A DNA stretch of 8,410 bases from Gammaproteobacteria bacterium. GTDB taxonomy: Bacteria; Pseudomonadota; Gammaproteobacteria; Xanthomonadales; Marinicellaceae. Both the position numbers and the translations under genes were made by a program. The DNA is taken from positions 1 through 8,410 of the forward strand of contig JAUHXW010000112.1 in assembly GCA_030426705.1 (NCBI GenBank), in the 5' to 3' direction. The notes beneath the pieces were generated by a model, which saw nothing but the letters and a program-made list of their open reading frames with translations, was not told where the DNA came from and did no database searches. Below, in pieces: positions 1-6,750 of this stretch (positions within the stretch are counted from its first letter, which is position 1; each line of letters opens with the position of its first letter).

Positions 1-915
1 GTAATCAGAACTATTCTTCCTGCAAATAATGGGTTGGTGAATGGAATAGACATCGGTATTGGACAAGGCCCTGACGGCTATCTGTATGTGCCAGGTTATG
101 ACTCTGACAGCATTTTAAAAGTCAATCCTGTTGATGGCTCAACCAGTCAGTTTGTACCCCCTGGAGCTGGCGGACTTGATCGTCCTCGCACTGTTTTATA
201 TCACCAAAATCGTTTTTTGGTCACTGCCTTTGGAAATCAAGCCATACATAGCTATGACATGAACGGACAGTTTCAACAGTCCGTTGTCACTGGTTTTCCT
301 GGTGCTGCAGGGATGATCCAGGATGGTCCCAACCATATTTTGGTAACCAGTGATTCAATCAACACCGTCAGAAGGTATCAGCTCAGTGACTTTACTTTTG
401 AAACTGTGGTTACACCACACAGTGGTGGTTTATCAGGAGCCACTTTTGTTTATCGACTTGAGAAAATCAGAAAAGACATCCCCAACATCAAACATACTTG
501 GCTGGTTGGTGCAGGTACAGTAGTTGATAACACGATTTTGATAGATAATTTTTACTCTACTTCAGGTGGTGCGTTTGGTGAGCAGTTCAACCCAGATGAA
601 ATCGAATCCATCAATTGGGGTGGTTTAACCATCGAATTCGACTCGTGCCACAGTGCCTATATGAATTATCAATCAGACAGCACCTATCAAGGTCTGCCAT
701 TTGGTTCTGGTGGTTATCAAATTTTCCGACTGGCCATGAATGTTGCAGCTTCTGAGTGTGAAGAAAATGGTTACGACCAAGTCACCAATAACCACCACAT
801 GTCTGGTGCTTTTTACGGTGGCGTAGAACGAGATGGTGAAGGTTTTTTTATTGATCTGTTAAAAGACAATCGAGCCATAGTATCCTGGTTTACCTACTTA
901 CCAGCAGAACAGTAA
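1..915 (+). CDS. Exported beta-propeller-like protein with C-terminal GEGF/WFTY module (5'-partial)
   Basis: The frame is open from base 1, so the true start lies left of the window; the in-frame TTG at 34 is not convincing. The first half (to about base 440) has NHL/SMP-30-like propeller repeats: 'GPDGYLYVPGYDSDSILKVN', then 'NRFLVTAFGNQAIHSYD', then 'NHILVTSDSINTVRRYQ', each a beta strand set ending in a hydrophobic or aromatic residue. At least three blades are visible. A short linker leads to a second domain (about 496-912) that begins TWLVGAG, holds GGAFGEQF, SCH, FGSGGY and RLAMN, and ends RDGEGFFIDLL...WFTYLP. This domain recurs in the next gene. Two cysteines (SCH and SEC) are conserved between the two copies at identical spacing. 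The propeller probably binds a ligand or partner outside the cytoplasm; no catalytic residues are recognisable. The next gene starts 29 bases downstream, so the two are probably cotranscribed. Confidence 0.8.
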   Translation, partial: VIRTILPANNGLVNGIDIGIGQGPDGYLYVPGYDSDSILKVNPVDGSTSQFVPPGAGGLDRPRTVLYHQNRFLVTAFGNQAIHSYDMNGQFQQSVVTGFPGAAGMIQDGPNHILVTSDSINTVRRYQLSDFTFETVVTPHSGGLSGATFVYRLEKIRKDIPNIKHTWLVGAGTVVDNTILIDNFYSTSGGAFGEQFNPDEIESINWGGLTIEFDSCHSAYMNYQSDSTYQGLPFGSGGYQIFRLAMNVAASECEENGYDQVTNNHHMSGAFYGGVERDGEGFFIDLLKDNRAIVSWFTYLPAEQ

Positions 916-932
916 TAAAACGAAAAAACAAC

Positions 933-938
933 AAGGAG
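933..938 (+). promoter_or_regulatory. Shine-Dalgarno for the SGNH hydrolase gene
   Basis: AAGGAG lies six bases before the ATG at 945. It is a near-consensus ribosome binding site and fixes that start, which also gives a good signal peptide. It sits in the 29-base gap after the upstream stop, where I see no terminator. Confidence 0.85.
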
Positions 939-944
939 CAAATA

Positions 945-2036
945 ATGAAAAATATCATATGGCTGATAACTTTGCTGTTATTCACCAACCCATCATTATC
1001 CACAGCCAAGTCAGTTAATGACAAAACTGAGAATAATAAAGAGGGTGTTGATTACCGGATATTGTTTGTTGGAAACAGCTTAACTTATACCAATAATTTA
1101 CCCGCATTGGTCAAAAACAAAGCAAGTGCCGAGGGTATTACAATTGAAACAAAGATGCTGGCCAAACCCAATTATGCCATTGTTGACCATTGGGCGGATG
1201 GAAATGTTCAAAACCTGATTAAATCCAAACAATATGATTATGTAATCATTCAACAAGGACCCTCTTCTCAGGCTAACGGATACCATATGTTGGTTAACGG
1301 CGGACAACAATACAAAGAACTTTGCGAAGCCTATGGCGCCGAATTGGTCTACTTTATGGTCTGGCCGGCCAAAAGGCACTACTTTACTTTTGATGGTGTC
1401 ATTGCAAATTATACGGCCGCTGCTGAAGCCAACCATGCGCTTTTGGCTCCGGTTGGCAAGGTTTGGAAAGCACACTTCGACACCACTCATGATTATTCCT
1501 ACTATGGTCCGGATCAATTTCATCCATCATTAAAGGGTAGTCAAGTGGCTGCTGATGTCATCACTGAAACTTTATTTAATACAGGACCTGAAGTTACCAG
1601 TGATATTCAACAAGCCTGGTTGGTTGGCATTGGTAATATCTTAGAAAATTCTATCGACGTTCCTGAGGTTTATTTGACGCGCGGTGGTGTTTTTGGCGAA
1701 AATTTTGATCCAGAAAACATCAATAATATCCCTTGGGGCAATCTCAAGATTGAATTCACATCTTGTCATCAAGCCGATATGAACTATGAATCATCGCTCA
1801 GTATCGATGCCTTCGAATTTGGTTCTGGAGGCTACCCCATACAGCGATTGGCCATGAATCGTGCTGCCAGAGATTGTGATGACAACAACTTTAATAACAT
1901 CGAAGACAAATCTTTTTTTTCTGGCACTTTCTATGGTGGCGACTCAAGGGATGGAGAAGGATTCAATATCGACTTACTTGATGACCAAAAGGCCATTGTA
2001 ACGTGGTTTACCTATCTACCCACACCAAATAGATAA
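945..2036 (+). CDS. Secreted SGNH/GDSL-type hydrolase with C-terminal GEGF/WFTY module
   Basis: 363 residues. Residues 1-22 form a signal peptide (MKN, hydrophobic IIWLITLLLF, likely cut after STA), so the product is exported. Residues 37-212 look like an SGNH hydrolase: the block I motif is FVGNSLT with nucleophile candidate Ser45, and the block V motif is GPDQFHPS with Asp190 and His193 in DxxH spacing. The beta strand YDYVIIQQG (about 97-105) takes the place where many family members have GxND, so the oxyanion residues are unclear; the N-terminal GNSLT form recalls the DUF4886 branch. Likely activity is esterase or deacetylase on a carbohydrate or lipid ester; the substrate is unknown. Residues 224-359 are the module shared with the upstream gene (WLVGIG, GGVFGENF, SCH, FGSGGY, RLAMN, RDGEGF, WFTYLP), including the cysteine pair Cys274/Cys311. 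Start supported by AAGGAG. A terminator follows directly. Confidence 0.85.
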   Translation: MKNIIWLITLLLFTNPSLSTAKSVNDKTENNKEGVDYRILFVGNSLTYTNNLPALVKNKASAEGITIETKMLAKPNYAIVDHWADGNVQNLIKSKQYDYVIIQQGPSSQANGYHMLVNGGQQYKELCEAYGAELVYFMVWPAKRHYFTFDGVIANYTAAAEANHALLAPVGKVWKAHFDTTHDYSYYGPDQFHPSLKGSQVAADVITETLFNTGPEVTSDIQQAWLVGIGNILENSIDVPEVYLTRGGVFGENFDPENINNIPWGNLKIEFTSCHQADMNYESSLSIDAFEFGSGGYPIQRLAMNRAARDCDDNNFNNIEDKSFFSGTFYGGDSRDGEGFNIDLLDDQKAIVTWFTYLPTPNR

Positions 2037-2054
2037 TCTTTTAAACAGGTTTTT

Positions 2055-2081
2055 AGCCCTGATCTTTACTGCATCAGGGCT
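2055..2081 (+). terminator. Rho-independent terminator after the SGNH hydrolase gene
   Basis: Perfect 9-bp inverted repeat AGCCCTGAT / ATCAGGGCT with a 9-base loop, followed by TTATATTT, 18 bases after the plus-strand stop. The T-rich tail favours plus-strand termination; read on the minus strand the hairpin is followed by A residues. Its right arm contains the stop codon and last codon of the converging DUF4199-like gene. Confidence 0.8.
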
Positions 2082-2601
2082 TTATATTTCGCGTTTTTAA
2101 TAACAATGCGGCCACCATGCTAACCACCATCCCAACAGGTAATATCTCAAGCATAGTAATCAAAATACGAATATAAAATTTTTCATACAAAGCTGCAAAT
2201 TCATTCATTTCTTTCCGAATCTCAGCCAGTTCATTTTCGCTGACACCATCAGCATGGTATTGCTCAAGCATAACTTGCTGATAATTTTCTATAAATCCTT
2301 GTCCTGCATTTTGATAGTACCATTCCCATGCCAGAACATACACAATAGCCGCGATTAAGGTCACCAGTAAACCAACTTTAAAACCTTGTCCAAAAGTAAT
2401 AACTCCGCCTAAATTATTGTCACGATGTTGTTTAACAGCCACAAAAATAAAGGCCAAGCCAGCCAACATCACAAGATACCCCAACCATTCAGCCTGGCTG
2501 TGGTTCGAATCTGGGCCCTGATTCCATAAAAAAGCTGAAGAAACGCTAGCAATGATTGCTGCTGCAATCAGTCCGTTAACTAACACAATTTTTTTCATCA
2601 T
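2074..2601 (-). CDS. DUF4199-like small integral membrane protein
   Basis: 175 residues with four predicted membrane segments at about 4-24, 38-56, 72-92 and 145-168. Segments 3 and 4 are separated by a polar, charged stretch (about 93-143, with ENYQQVMLEQY and SENELAEIRKEMNEF). The pattern 'GGVITFGQGFKVGLLVTLIAAIVYVLAW' region followed by YY, then ENY, matches my memory of DUF4199, a family of unknown function. It is the last gene of the minus-strand run, 69 bases after the LuxR-type regulator; that pairing suggests it partners or is controlled by the regulator. The sequence begins ATGATG: the Shine-Dalgarno AGGAG is only 3 bases from the first ATG (2601) but 6 from the second (2598), so the real protein may be one residue shorter. 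The stop lies inside the hairpin shared with the converging gene. Confidence 0.75.
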   Translation of the reverse strand: MMKKIVLVNGLIAAAIIASVSSAFLWNQGPDSNHSQAEWLGYLVMLAGLAFIFVAVKQHRDNNLGGVITFGQGFKVGLLVTLIAAIVYVLAWEWYYQNAGQGFIENYQQVMLEQYHADGVSENELAEIRKEMNEFAALYEKFYIRILITMLEILPVGMVVSMVAALLLKTRNIKP

Positions 2602-2604
2602 AAT

Positions 2605-2609
2605 CTCCT
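2605..2609 (-). promoter_or_regulatory. Shine-Dalgarno for the DUF4199-like gene
   Basis: CTCCT on the plus strand reads AGGAG on the minus strand. Spacing is 3 bases to the ATG at 2601 and 6 bases to the ATG at 2598, which favours the second as the main initiation codon. It is the clearest ribosome binding site in the minus-strand run. Confidence 0.75.
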
Positions 2610-2647
2610 GTTTTCTTACAGCTTACTTTGATTACTCACTGAAGGCC

Positions 2648-2663
2648 TCACCCAAACGGGTGA
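2648..2663 (-). promoter_or_regulatory. 16-base palindrome between the LuxR-type and DUF4199-like genes
   Basis: TCACCC-AAAC-GGGTGA is a perfect 6-bp inverted repeat with a 4-base centre, located 7 bases after the stop of the LuxR-type gene and 46 bases before the DUF4199-like start. In RNA it would form a small GC-rich hairpin but has no T-run after it on either strand, so it is a poor intrinsic terminator. As DNA its symmetry would suit a dimeric regulator such as LuxR. It could also be a processing or stability hairpin. The function is inference. Confidence 0.4.
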
Positions 2664-2670
2664 AATTGAC

Positions 2671-3084
2671 TCAGCGAATGATATTCAATTGCCTCAGCTT
2701 ATTGACAGCTTCTGTGCGGTTATTCACTTCAAGCTTCATAAACGCATTTTTTAAATGTGTCTTTACAGTGTTGATTGAAACAAAAGAAACCTCAGCAATT
2801 TGCTGATTGGTCAATCCTTCCGCCAGCTTATTCAGGATTTCAAGTTCTCGGTTTGATAAGCCCAATGCTTTTATGGCTGCCTCATTGGTATCTGCCTGTG
2901 GTGCATGTTTCTTGGTCAACAAATGATAACTGAACCAAATACCCAGCAACATAAAAAGTACAGCAACTAAAAACACATACAAATGTTGACCCAAATCACG
3001 CACCAACCATTTATATTCGATGGTTTTTAAGCCAATCAAAACCAAAGCCAAAATAAAACCATATAAAAGCACTGTTTTTTTCAT
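2671..3084 (-). CDS. Membrane-anchored LuxR-type (GerE helix-turn-helix) transcriptional regulator
   Basis: 137 residues. Two membrane segments at about 5-20 and 36-55 precede a LuxR/GerE DNA-binding domain at about 74-136. The domain is canonical: LSNRELEIL, GLTNQQIAEVSFVSINTVKTHLKNAFMKL, then NNRTEAVNKL, with the recognition helix around SINTVKTHLKN. There is no receiver domain or autoinducer-binding domain; a linker of about 18 residues joins membrane and DNA-binding parts. It would sit in the inner membrane with the HTH in the cytoplasm and bind promoter DNA from there. The start ATG overlaps the stop of the MFS gene by four bases (ATGA) and no Shine-Dalgarno is visible, so its translation is probably coupled to the MFS gene. 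The next gene encodes a four-helix membrane protein, a possible signalling partner. Target genes are unknown; the nearby 16-base palindrome is one candidate. Confidence 0.85.
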   Translation of the reverse strand: MKKTVLLYGFILALVLIGLKTIEYKWLVRDLGQHLYVFLVAVLFMLLGIWFSYHLLTKKHAPQADTNEAAIKALGLSNRELEILNKLAEGLTNQQIAEVSFVSINTVKTHLKNAFMKLEVNNRTEAVNKLRQLNIIR

Positions 3085-4322
3085 GTCTGGCTGCTTTTAT
3101 TCATCAATTCAAATTGTGAATGCCGATTATTCCACAAAGAAAGAACCGCCGATAATACCAATAAAGCGCCAATTAACAACACCCATCGAGCATCCAAAAT
3201 AGATAAAAACCCACCAATCACAGCAATGATCACATTGGTGATACAAAATGTACTGGTCTGTAAGCCCATTACTTTGCCTTGTCCCAAATGTCCAAAATAA
3301 TGGGACAGAAAACTTGGAATCATACCGTTGGTTAAAGCAATAACCCCACCGATTATGGCGAAAATGACGAAAGTGGTTGTATAACCCAGAAAGGGTTGTA
3401 TCAGTAACAATATGGCCAATGTCAAACCGCCAACTAATATGGGTTTGATCTCGCCAAAACGGGTCTGTGCACGAGCTACAAGAGTACTGCTGACCACTAT
3501 CATCACCAGGGTCAAACAAACAGTCGCTAGTGCAATGGTTTTGCCATCGGCTTGAAAATAATCCACAAACCAAACCGGGTAAAAATCATAAAAGGCATTC
3601 AAACCCATGGAATATAAGAAATAGAACCAGAAAATGGGCAAAATTTCTTTGTGTTTCAGCAAGGTCAAAGAATTGTTGCGGCGAATACTCTGCCAAAAAG
3701 GTGTGTCATCCAAATCTTCTGGCCGATCTTTGCTGATCAGAACCATCACCAATAGTGTAGCCAATAACATTCCCATGCCCGCGAGCAGGAACACTTCGGC
3801 CACGCCATATACCATTAAAAAACCACCCAATACGGGGCCCAATAACCAGCCAGTATAAGTGGCGGCATAAACCAGCGATAAAGCTTTGGTCCGGTCAATT
3901 TCAGGGTGCAATTCTGCAGCTATCGCTCGGGCAATTGAAATATTGCCTTCACATACACCCGTTAAAAAACGGGCTACCAGAAAAAACACATAAGATTCTT
4001 GATAAATCGCCCAAGCAGTTAAACCATAACCAATCACCGAACCTATTAAAGTTAGGCTCAATACTTTTTTGCGACCATAACCATCTGACAAAGCACCGAT
4101 GTAAATACTACCAAGCAGTAAACCCATTGGATAAACGGCCAGTGCTATCCCCAATAATATCTTGGGATGAAAACCCATAAAATGGGTCAATTCATTAGCA
4201 GGATAATCAATAAAATAAGGTGCCAGAACCGGATATGGCAATGCTATGCCAACCGTTCCCAACAAGCCAACCAACATCACTGTAAACAGAATCAGTTTGG
4301 GACTGTGTTTTCGGTCTGTCAT
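3081..4322 (-). CDS. Major facilitator superfamily transporter (DHA1/Tet-like efflux type)
   Basis: 413 residues, almost all hydrophobic helices, the usual size for a 12-helix MFS protein. The loop after helix 2 carries MFS motif A, GALSDGYGRKKVL (about 76-88, with Asp80 and Arg84-Lys86). Helix 4 holds RFLTGVCEGN (118-127), matching motif B with its conserved Arg, and helix 5 has GPVLGGFL (162-169), resembling motif C, which is typical of drug:H+ antiporters. A charged central loop (about 198-226) separates the two halves. It is probably a proton-driven exporter in the inner membrane; the substrate cannot be read from sequence. It starts 7 bases after the TPR gene stop and overlaps the LuxR-type gene by 4 bases, so it is the second gene of a tight transcription unit. 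No clear Shine-Dalgarno precedes the ATG, which suggests translational coupling with the TPR gene. Confidence 0.88.
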   Translation of the reverse strand: MTDRKHSPKLILFTVMLVGLLGTVGIALPYPVLAPYFIDYPANELTHFMGFHPKILLGIALAVYPMGLLLGSIYIGALSDGYGRKKVLSLTLIGSVIGYGLTAWAIYQESYVFFLVARFLTGVCEGNISIARAIAAELHPEIDRTKALSLVYAATYTGWLLGPVLGGFLMVYGVAEVFLLAGMGMLLATLLVMVLISKDRPEDLDDTPFWQSIRRNNSLTLLKHKEILPIFWFYFLYSMGLNAFYDFYPVWFVDYFQADGKTIALATVCLTLVMIVVSSTLVARAQTRFGEIKPILVGGLTLAILLLIQPFLGYTTTFVIFAIIGGVIALTNGMIPSFLSHYFGHLGQGKVMGLQTSTFCITNVIIAVIGGFLSILDARWVLLIGALLVLSAVLSLWNNRHSQFELMNKSSQT

Positions 4323-4339
4323 GAATGAATCAATTCATG
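4320..4339 (-). promoter_or_regulatory. Possible coupling hairpin at the TPR/MFS gene junction
   Basis: On the mRNA strand CATGAAT-TGATTC-ATTCATG forms a 7-bp stem. The start codon of the MFS gene lies in the distal arm and the stop codon of the TPR gene lies in the loop, so a ribosome finishing the first gene would open the start of the second. The stem is AT-rich and may be weak. Confidence 0.35.
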
Positions 4340-6684
4340 GATTGCAACTGTGAGACCAACTCTTGTAGTTCACGAACATACTTGTATTCAGGATCAGCAT
4401 CAGCCCATAAATCTTGCAGTTGATTTAAGTTTGCTTGCGCTTCATCCAATTGATCCATTGCCATCAGTATCTTGGCTTTTTGTAAAAGGTTCACTCCATT
4501 TATTGGGTTTCTTTGCAGGTTTTCATTCAAAATTTTCAAAGCGGGTTCAAACGCCTTCATTGCTGTCAAGGTGACTGCTTTTTCATACAAAAATTCATCA
4601 ACGATATGCAATGACTCAAGGGTCAATATAGATTGTTTGGATTCATTGATTGCCTTGTCATGTAATTCAATGGCCTTCTCAAAATCACCTAGCTTGCGTT
4701 GTTGTTTGGCTTTCGAAGAGTATATGAATTGATCATATATGCTCAATTGAAACTCTTGTAAAAACAATTCAAGCTTTGCTAACGCCTCATCAGCCTTTTC
4801 ATGGTTACCTTGCAGTTCATACAAAACATGTTCCTGCATAGACAGCATTCGGTTGAAAGGTGGTTGGGTATTGGCTTTCAATTGTTCAAAAGCTGACCAA
4901 GCTTCATCTGCCATGCCCAATAATGATAAATAAGCTGCTTTTTTACTTCCAAACATCATAGTTTGCGCCAATGGTGCCATGTAAGACTGACTGATTACCC
5001 GCATTTCTTCAATGGTTTGCATCGCTGTCATGAGCTGACCAGTCATAAATAACAAGGTTTCCTTAACGGTCAAAACTTTGACTTTTTCTTCATCTGTTTC
5101 TGCCTTAGCAACCAAGTCATCCAATTGGTCAATCGCTTGTTTTAACTCACCCTGCATACCTAAAATTAGTGCCAATCCCAACTCAGCTTCGACATCATTG
5201 AAACTCAGCAGACTGGCCTCATCATATTTTTCTTTGGCAGCATCCAAGTCACCAAATTGCATATAAGTTTCTGCCATAGCAACTAAAGGTTCGCTGCGGT
5301 CACGGTTCAGCGTATGGTATTGTTCAAGTATTGCAATCGCTTTGTCTTTGTCTCCTTTGAGTCGGTAAATTTTGGCCATTGCCATCAATGACTTTGACCC
5401 CGCTTCCTGCAACTCATAGAGTTTTTCGAAAACCTCCAATGCTTGATCCAAATGATTACCAATATACATGTAATTGAAACCCAAAGCTTGAAAGGCCTCG
5501 GTGCTTTCTGGGTAGACTTTTACCCAGTTTTCCAAAACTTTGATGGCTTTGTCTTGTTCACCAATCACAGCATAATAATTGGCTTTAACTTTGAATAAGG
5601 ACTCGTCATATAGTTTGTATTCAAGCTTTAAAGCTTCTTGCGCCGCTTGCTTAGCAGCCTCAAAGTTGCCAATCATTCGGTAATAATCAATCAACAGTAC
5701 ATAAGCTTCTGCCAATCCATTATCCGTATTCAAAGCTTGATTCAAATAATCAATGCCTTGCTGATAATTATTTTCAAAACTGACTGAATTCATGGCACTG
5801 ATGACTTGCTTGATGGCTGTTAGGTTCTGAGAAACATGTTCTGCGATAGAAATATCAGGTATCAGCGGTTTTTCTGCATTCACTTGACTCAATATCATAT
5901 CCCCTAAGTTCTTGGCCACATCATCAAGCGCAAACAACCAATCATCAGAAGTGGTAGTGATGGTTCTGACCAGCGCACCAGTGACCACATCATACAAGGA
6001 AACTTCAAAACCAACTTGCTCACCTTCCTTGACGATATTTCCTTTAATCAACCACTGGGCATCCTTATCACCCGCAATGCTCAAGTCCAATGACAATGGC
6101 TCACCAATGGCATCATCAAAGCCACGCTTACGAATCGATGAGAGAATGGAGGCAGAATGATAAGGAGTTTGCAAGGTGATTAATGGACTGCGCATTAGAT
6201 CCTGTGCCACCAACCACATACCAGCATAGCTCAACCAATCCAGATCTTCATCACCAGTTTTATTTTCCCAGAAAAAACCGACTACTTTTTGGTGATGAGC
6301 CTTTTTGGGTACTTCATATTCAATGACTTGTCCTGTTTGTTCATCTACCAGACTCATGATTTCAGTCGCTTGTACCGTCGGTTTAATGAATGTGTTGACA
6401 GCAAAATACGCCAAAATGATGTTGAAGGGAATGAACATGATTTGCTTTTGTGTCCATTTATCCTTACCTGGTCGCCCATGACCCCACGCCAGTAACGCAA
6501 CCAAAGGTAAAAACGAAATCATGATCACAAATACATAAGAAGAAAATTGTGCAGGCACATCAAACCGTTCACTCATCCAGTCACCAATTTCCACAGCCAA
6601 CCATACGGCTGCTATATACATGCCAATGATTTGGGGAAGACGTCGTTCAAAGAGTTCTTTAAATAAACTTCGCTGTTGAGTCAT
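4330..6684 (-). CDS. Membrane-anchored TPR-repeat protein with FlgO/TolB-N-like domain
   Basis: 784 residues from the ATG at 6684; an in-frame TTG two codons upstream (6690) is also possible, and neither has a good Shine-Dalgarno. The N-terminus (LFKELFERRLPQIIGMYIAAVW) has the first of three membrane segments, at about 16-37, 48-68 and 82-100. A domain at about 133-240 starts KVVGFFWENKTGDEDLDWLSYAG, the signature of the FlgO/TolB N-terminal-like fold seen in CadC-like TPR proteins. From about 300 to the C-terminus there are many tetratricopeptide repeats, recognisable by patterns such as GDKDKAIAILEQYHTLN, GDLDAAKEKYDEA and GDFEKAIELHDKA. With three membrane segments the TPR part would be periplasmic if the N-terminus is inside. 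Unlike many relatives of this architecture it has no N-terminal winged helix or cyclase domain, so it may be a scaffold or sensor. It is the first gene of the minus-strand unit. Confidence 0.82.
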   Translation of the reverse strand: MTQQRSLFKELFERRLPQIIGMYIAAVWLAVEIGDWMSERFDVPAQFSSYVFVIMISFLPLVALLAWGHGRPGKDKWTQKQIMFIPFNIILAYFAVNTFIKPTVQATEIMSLVDEQTGQVIEYEVPKKAHHQKVVGFFWENKTGDEDLDWLSYAGMWLVAQDLMRSPLITLQTPYHSASILSSIRKRGFDDAIGEPLSLDLSIAGDKDAQWLIKGNIVKEGEQVGFEVSLYDVVTGALVRTITTTSDDWLFALDDVAKNLGDMILSQVNAEKPLIPDISIAEHVSQNLTAIKQVISAMNSVSFENNYQQGIDYLNQALNTDNGLAEAYVLLIDYYRMIGNFEAAKQAAQEALKLEYKLYDESLFKVKANYYAVIGEQDKAIKVLENWVKVYPESTEAFQALGFNYMYIGNHLDQALEVFEKLYELQEAGSKSLMAMAKIYRLKGDKDKAIAILEQYHTLNRDRSEPLVAMAETYMQFGDLDAAKEKYDEASLLSFNDVEAELGLALILGMQGELKQAIDQLDDLVAKAETDEEKVKVLTVKETLLFMTGQLMTAMQTIEEMRVISQSYMAPLAQTMMFGSKKAAYLSLLGMADEAWSAFEQLKANTQPPFNRMLSMQEHVLYELQGNHEKADEALAKLELFLQEFQLSIYDQFIYSSKAKQQRKLGDFEKAIELHDKAINESKQSILTLESLHIVDEFLYEKAVTLTAMKAFEPALKILNENLQRNPINGVNLLQKAKILMAMDQLDEAQANLNQLQDLWADADPEYKYVRELQELVSQLQSMN

Positions 6685-6712
6685 AGTCAAACTGTGATGC
6701 TAAGATAAATGA

Positions 6713-6720
6713 ATTATACT
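6713..6720. promoter_or_regulatory. Overlapping divergent -10 boxes between the TPR gene and slyX
   Basis: ATTATACT reads TATAAT on the minus strand (6713-6718, consensus -10) and TATACT on the plus strand (6715-6720). The minus-strand box would give a start near 6706 and a leader of about 20 bases to the TPR gene; the plus-strand box would give a leader of about 25 bases to slyX. No good -35 box lies 16-18 bases away on either strand, so the call rests on the -10 match and its location in the only divergent intergenic region of the window. Confidence 0.45.
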
Positions 6721-6750
6721 ATGACAACCAAACGATAAGATAGGTCAACC

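Noticed and set aside
34..36. TTG as the start of the propeller protein
   Set aside because: The frame is open to base 1 with propeller-compatible sequence, there is no Shine-Dalgarno, and no signal peptide follows, so the gene is truncated by the window.
1098..1523. 141-codon open frame on the minus strand inside the SGNH hydrolase gene
   Set aside because: It lies wholly opposite a convincing coding region with signal peptide and SGNH motifs, and its translation has no recognisable domain.
2552..2806. 84-codon plus-strand open frame spanning the DUF4199/LuxR spacer
   Set aside because: It overlaps the start of one and the end of the other well-supported minus-strand genes and shows no family pattern or ribosome binding site.
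3127..3573. 148-codon open frame in another minus-strand frame within the MFS gene
   Set aside because: The translation is a low-complexity shadow rich in Trp, Cys and His, while the overlapping frame encodes a clear MFS protein.
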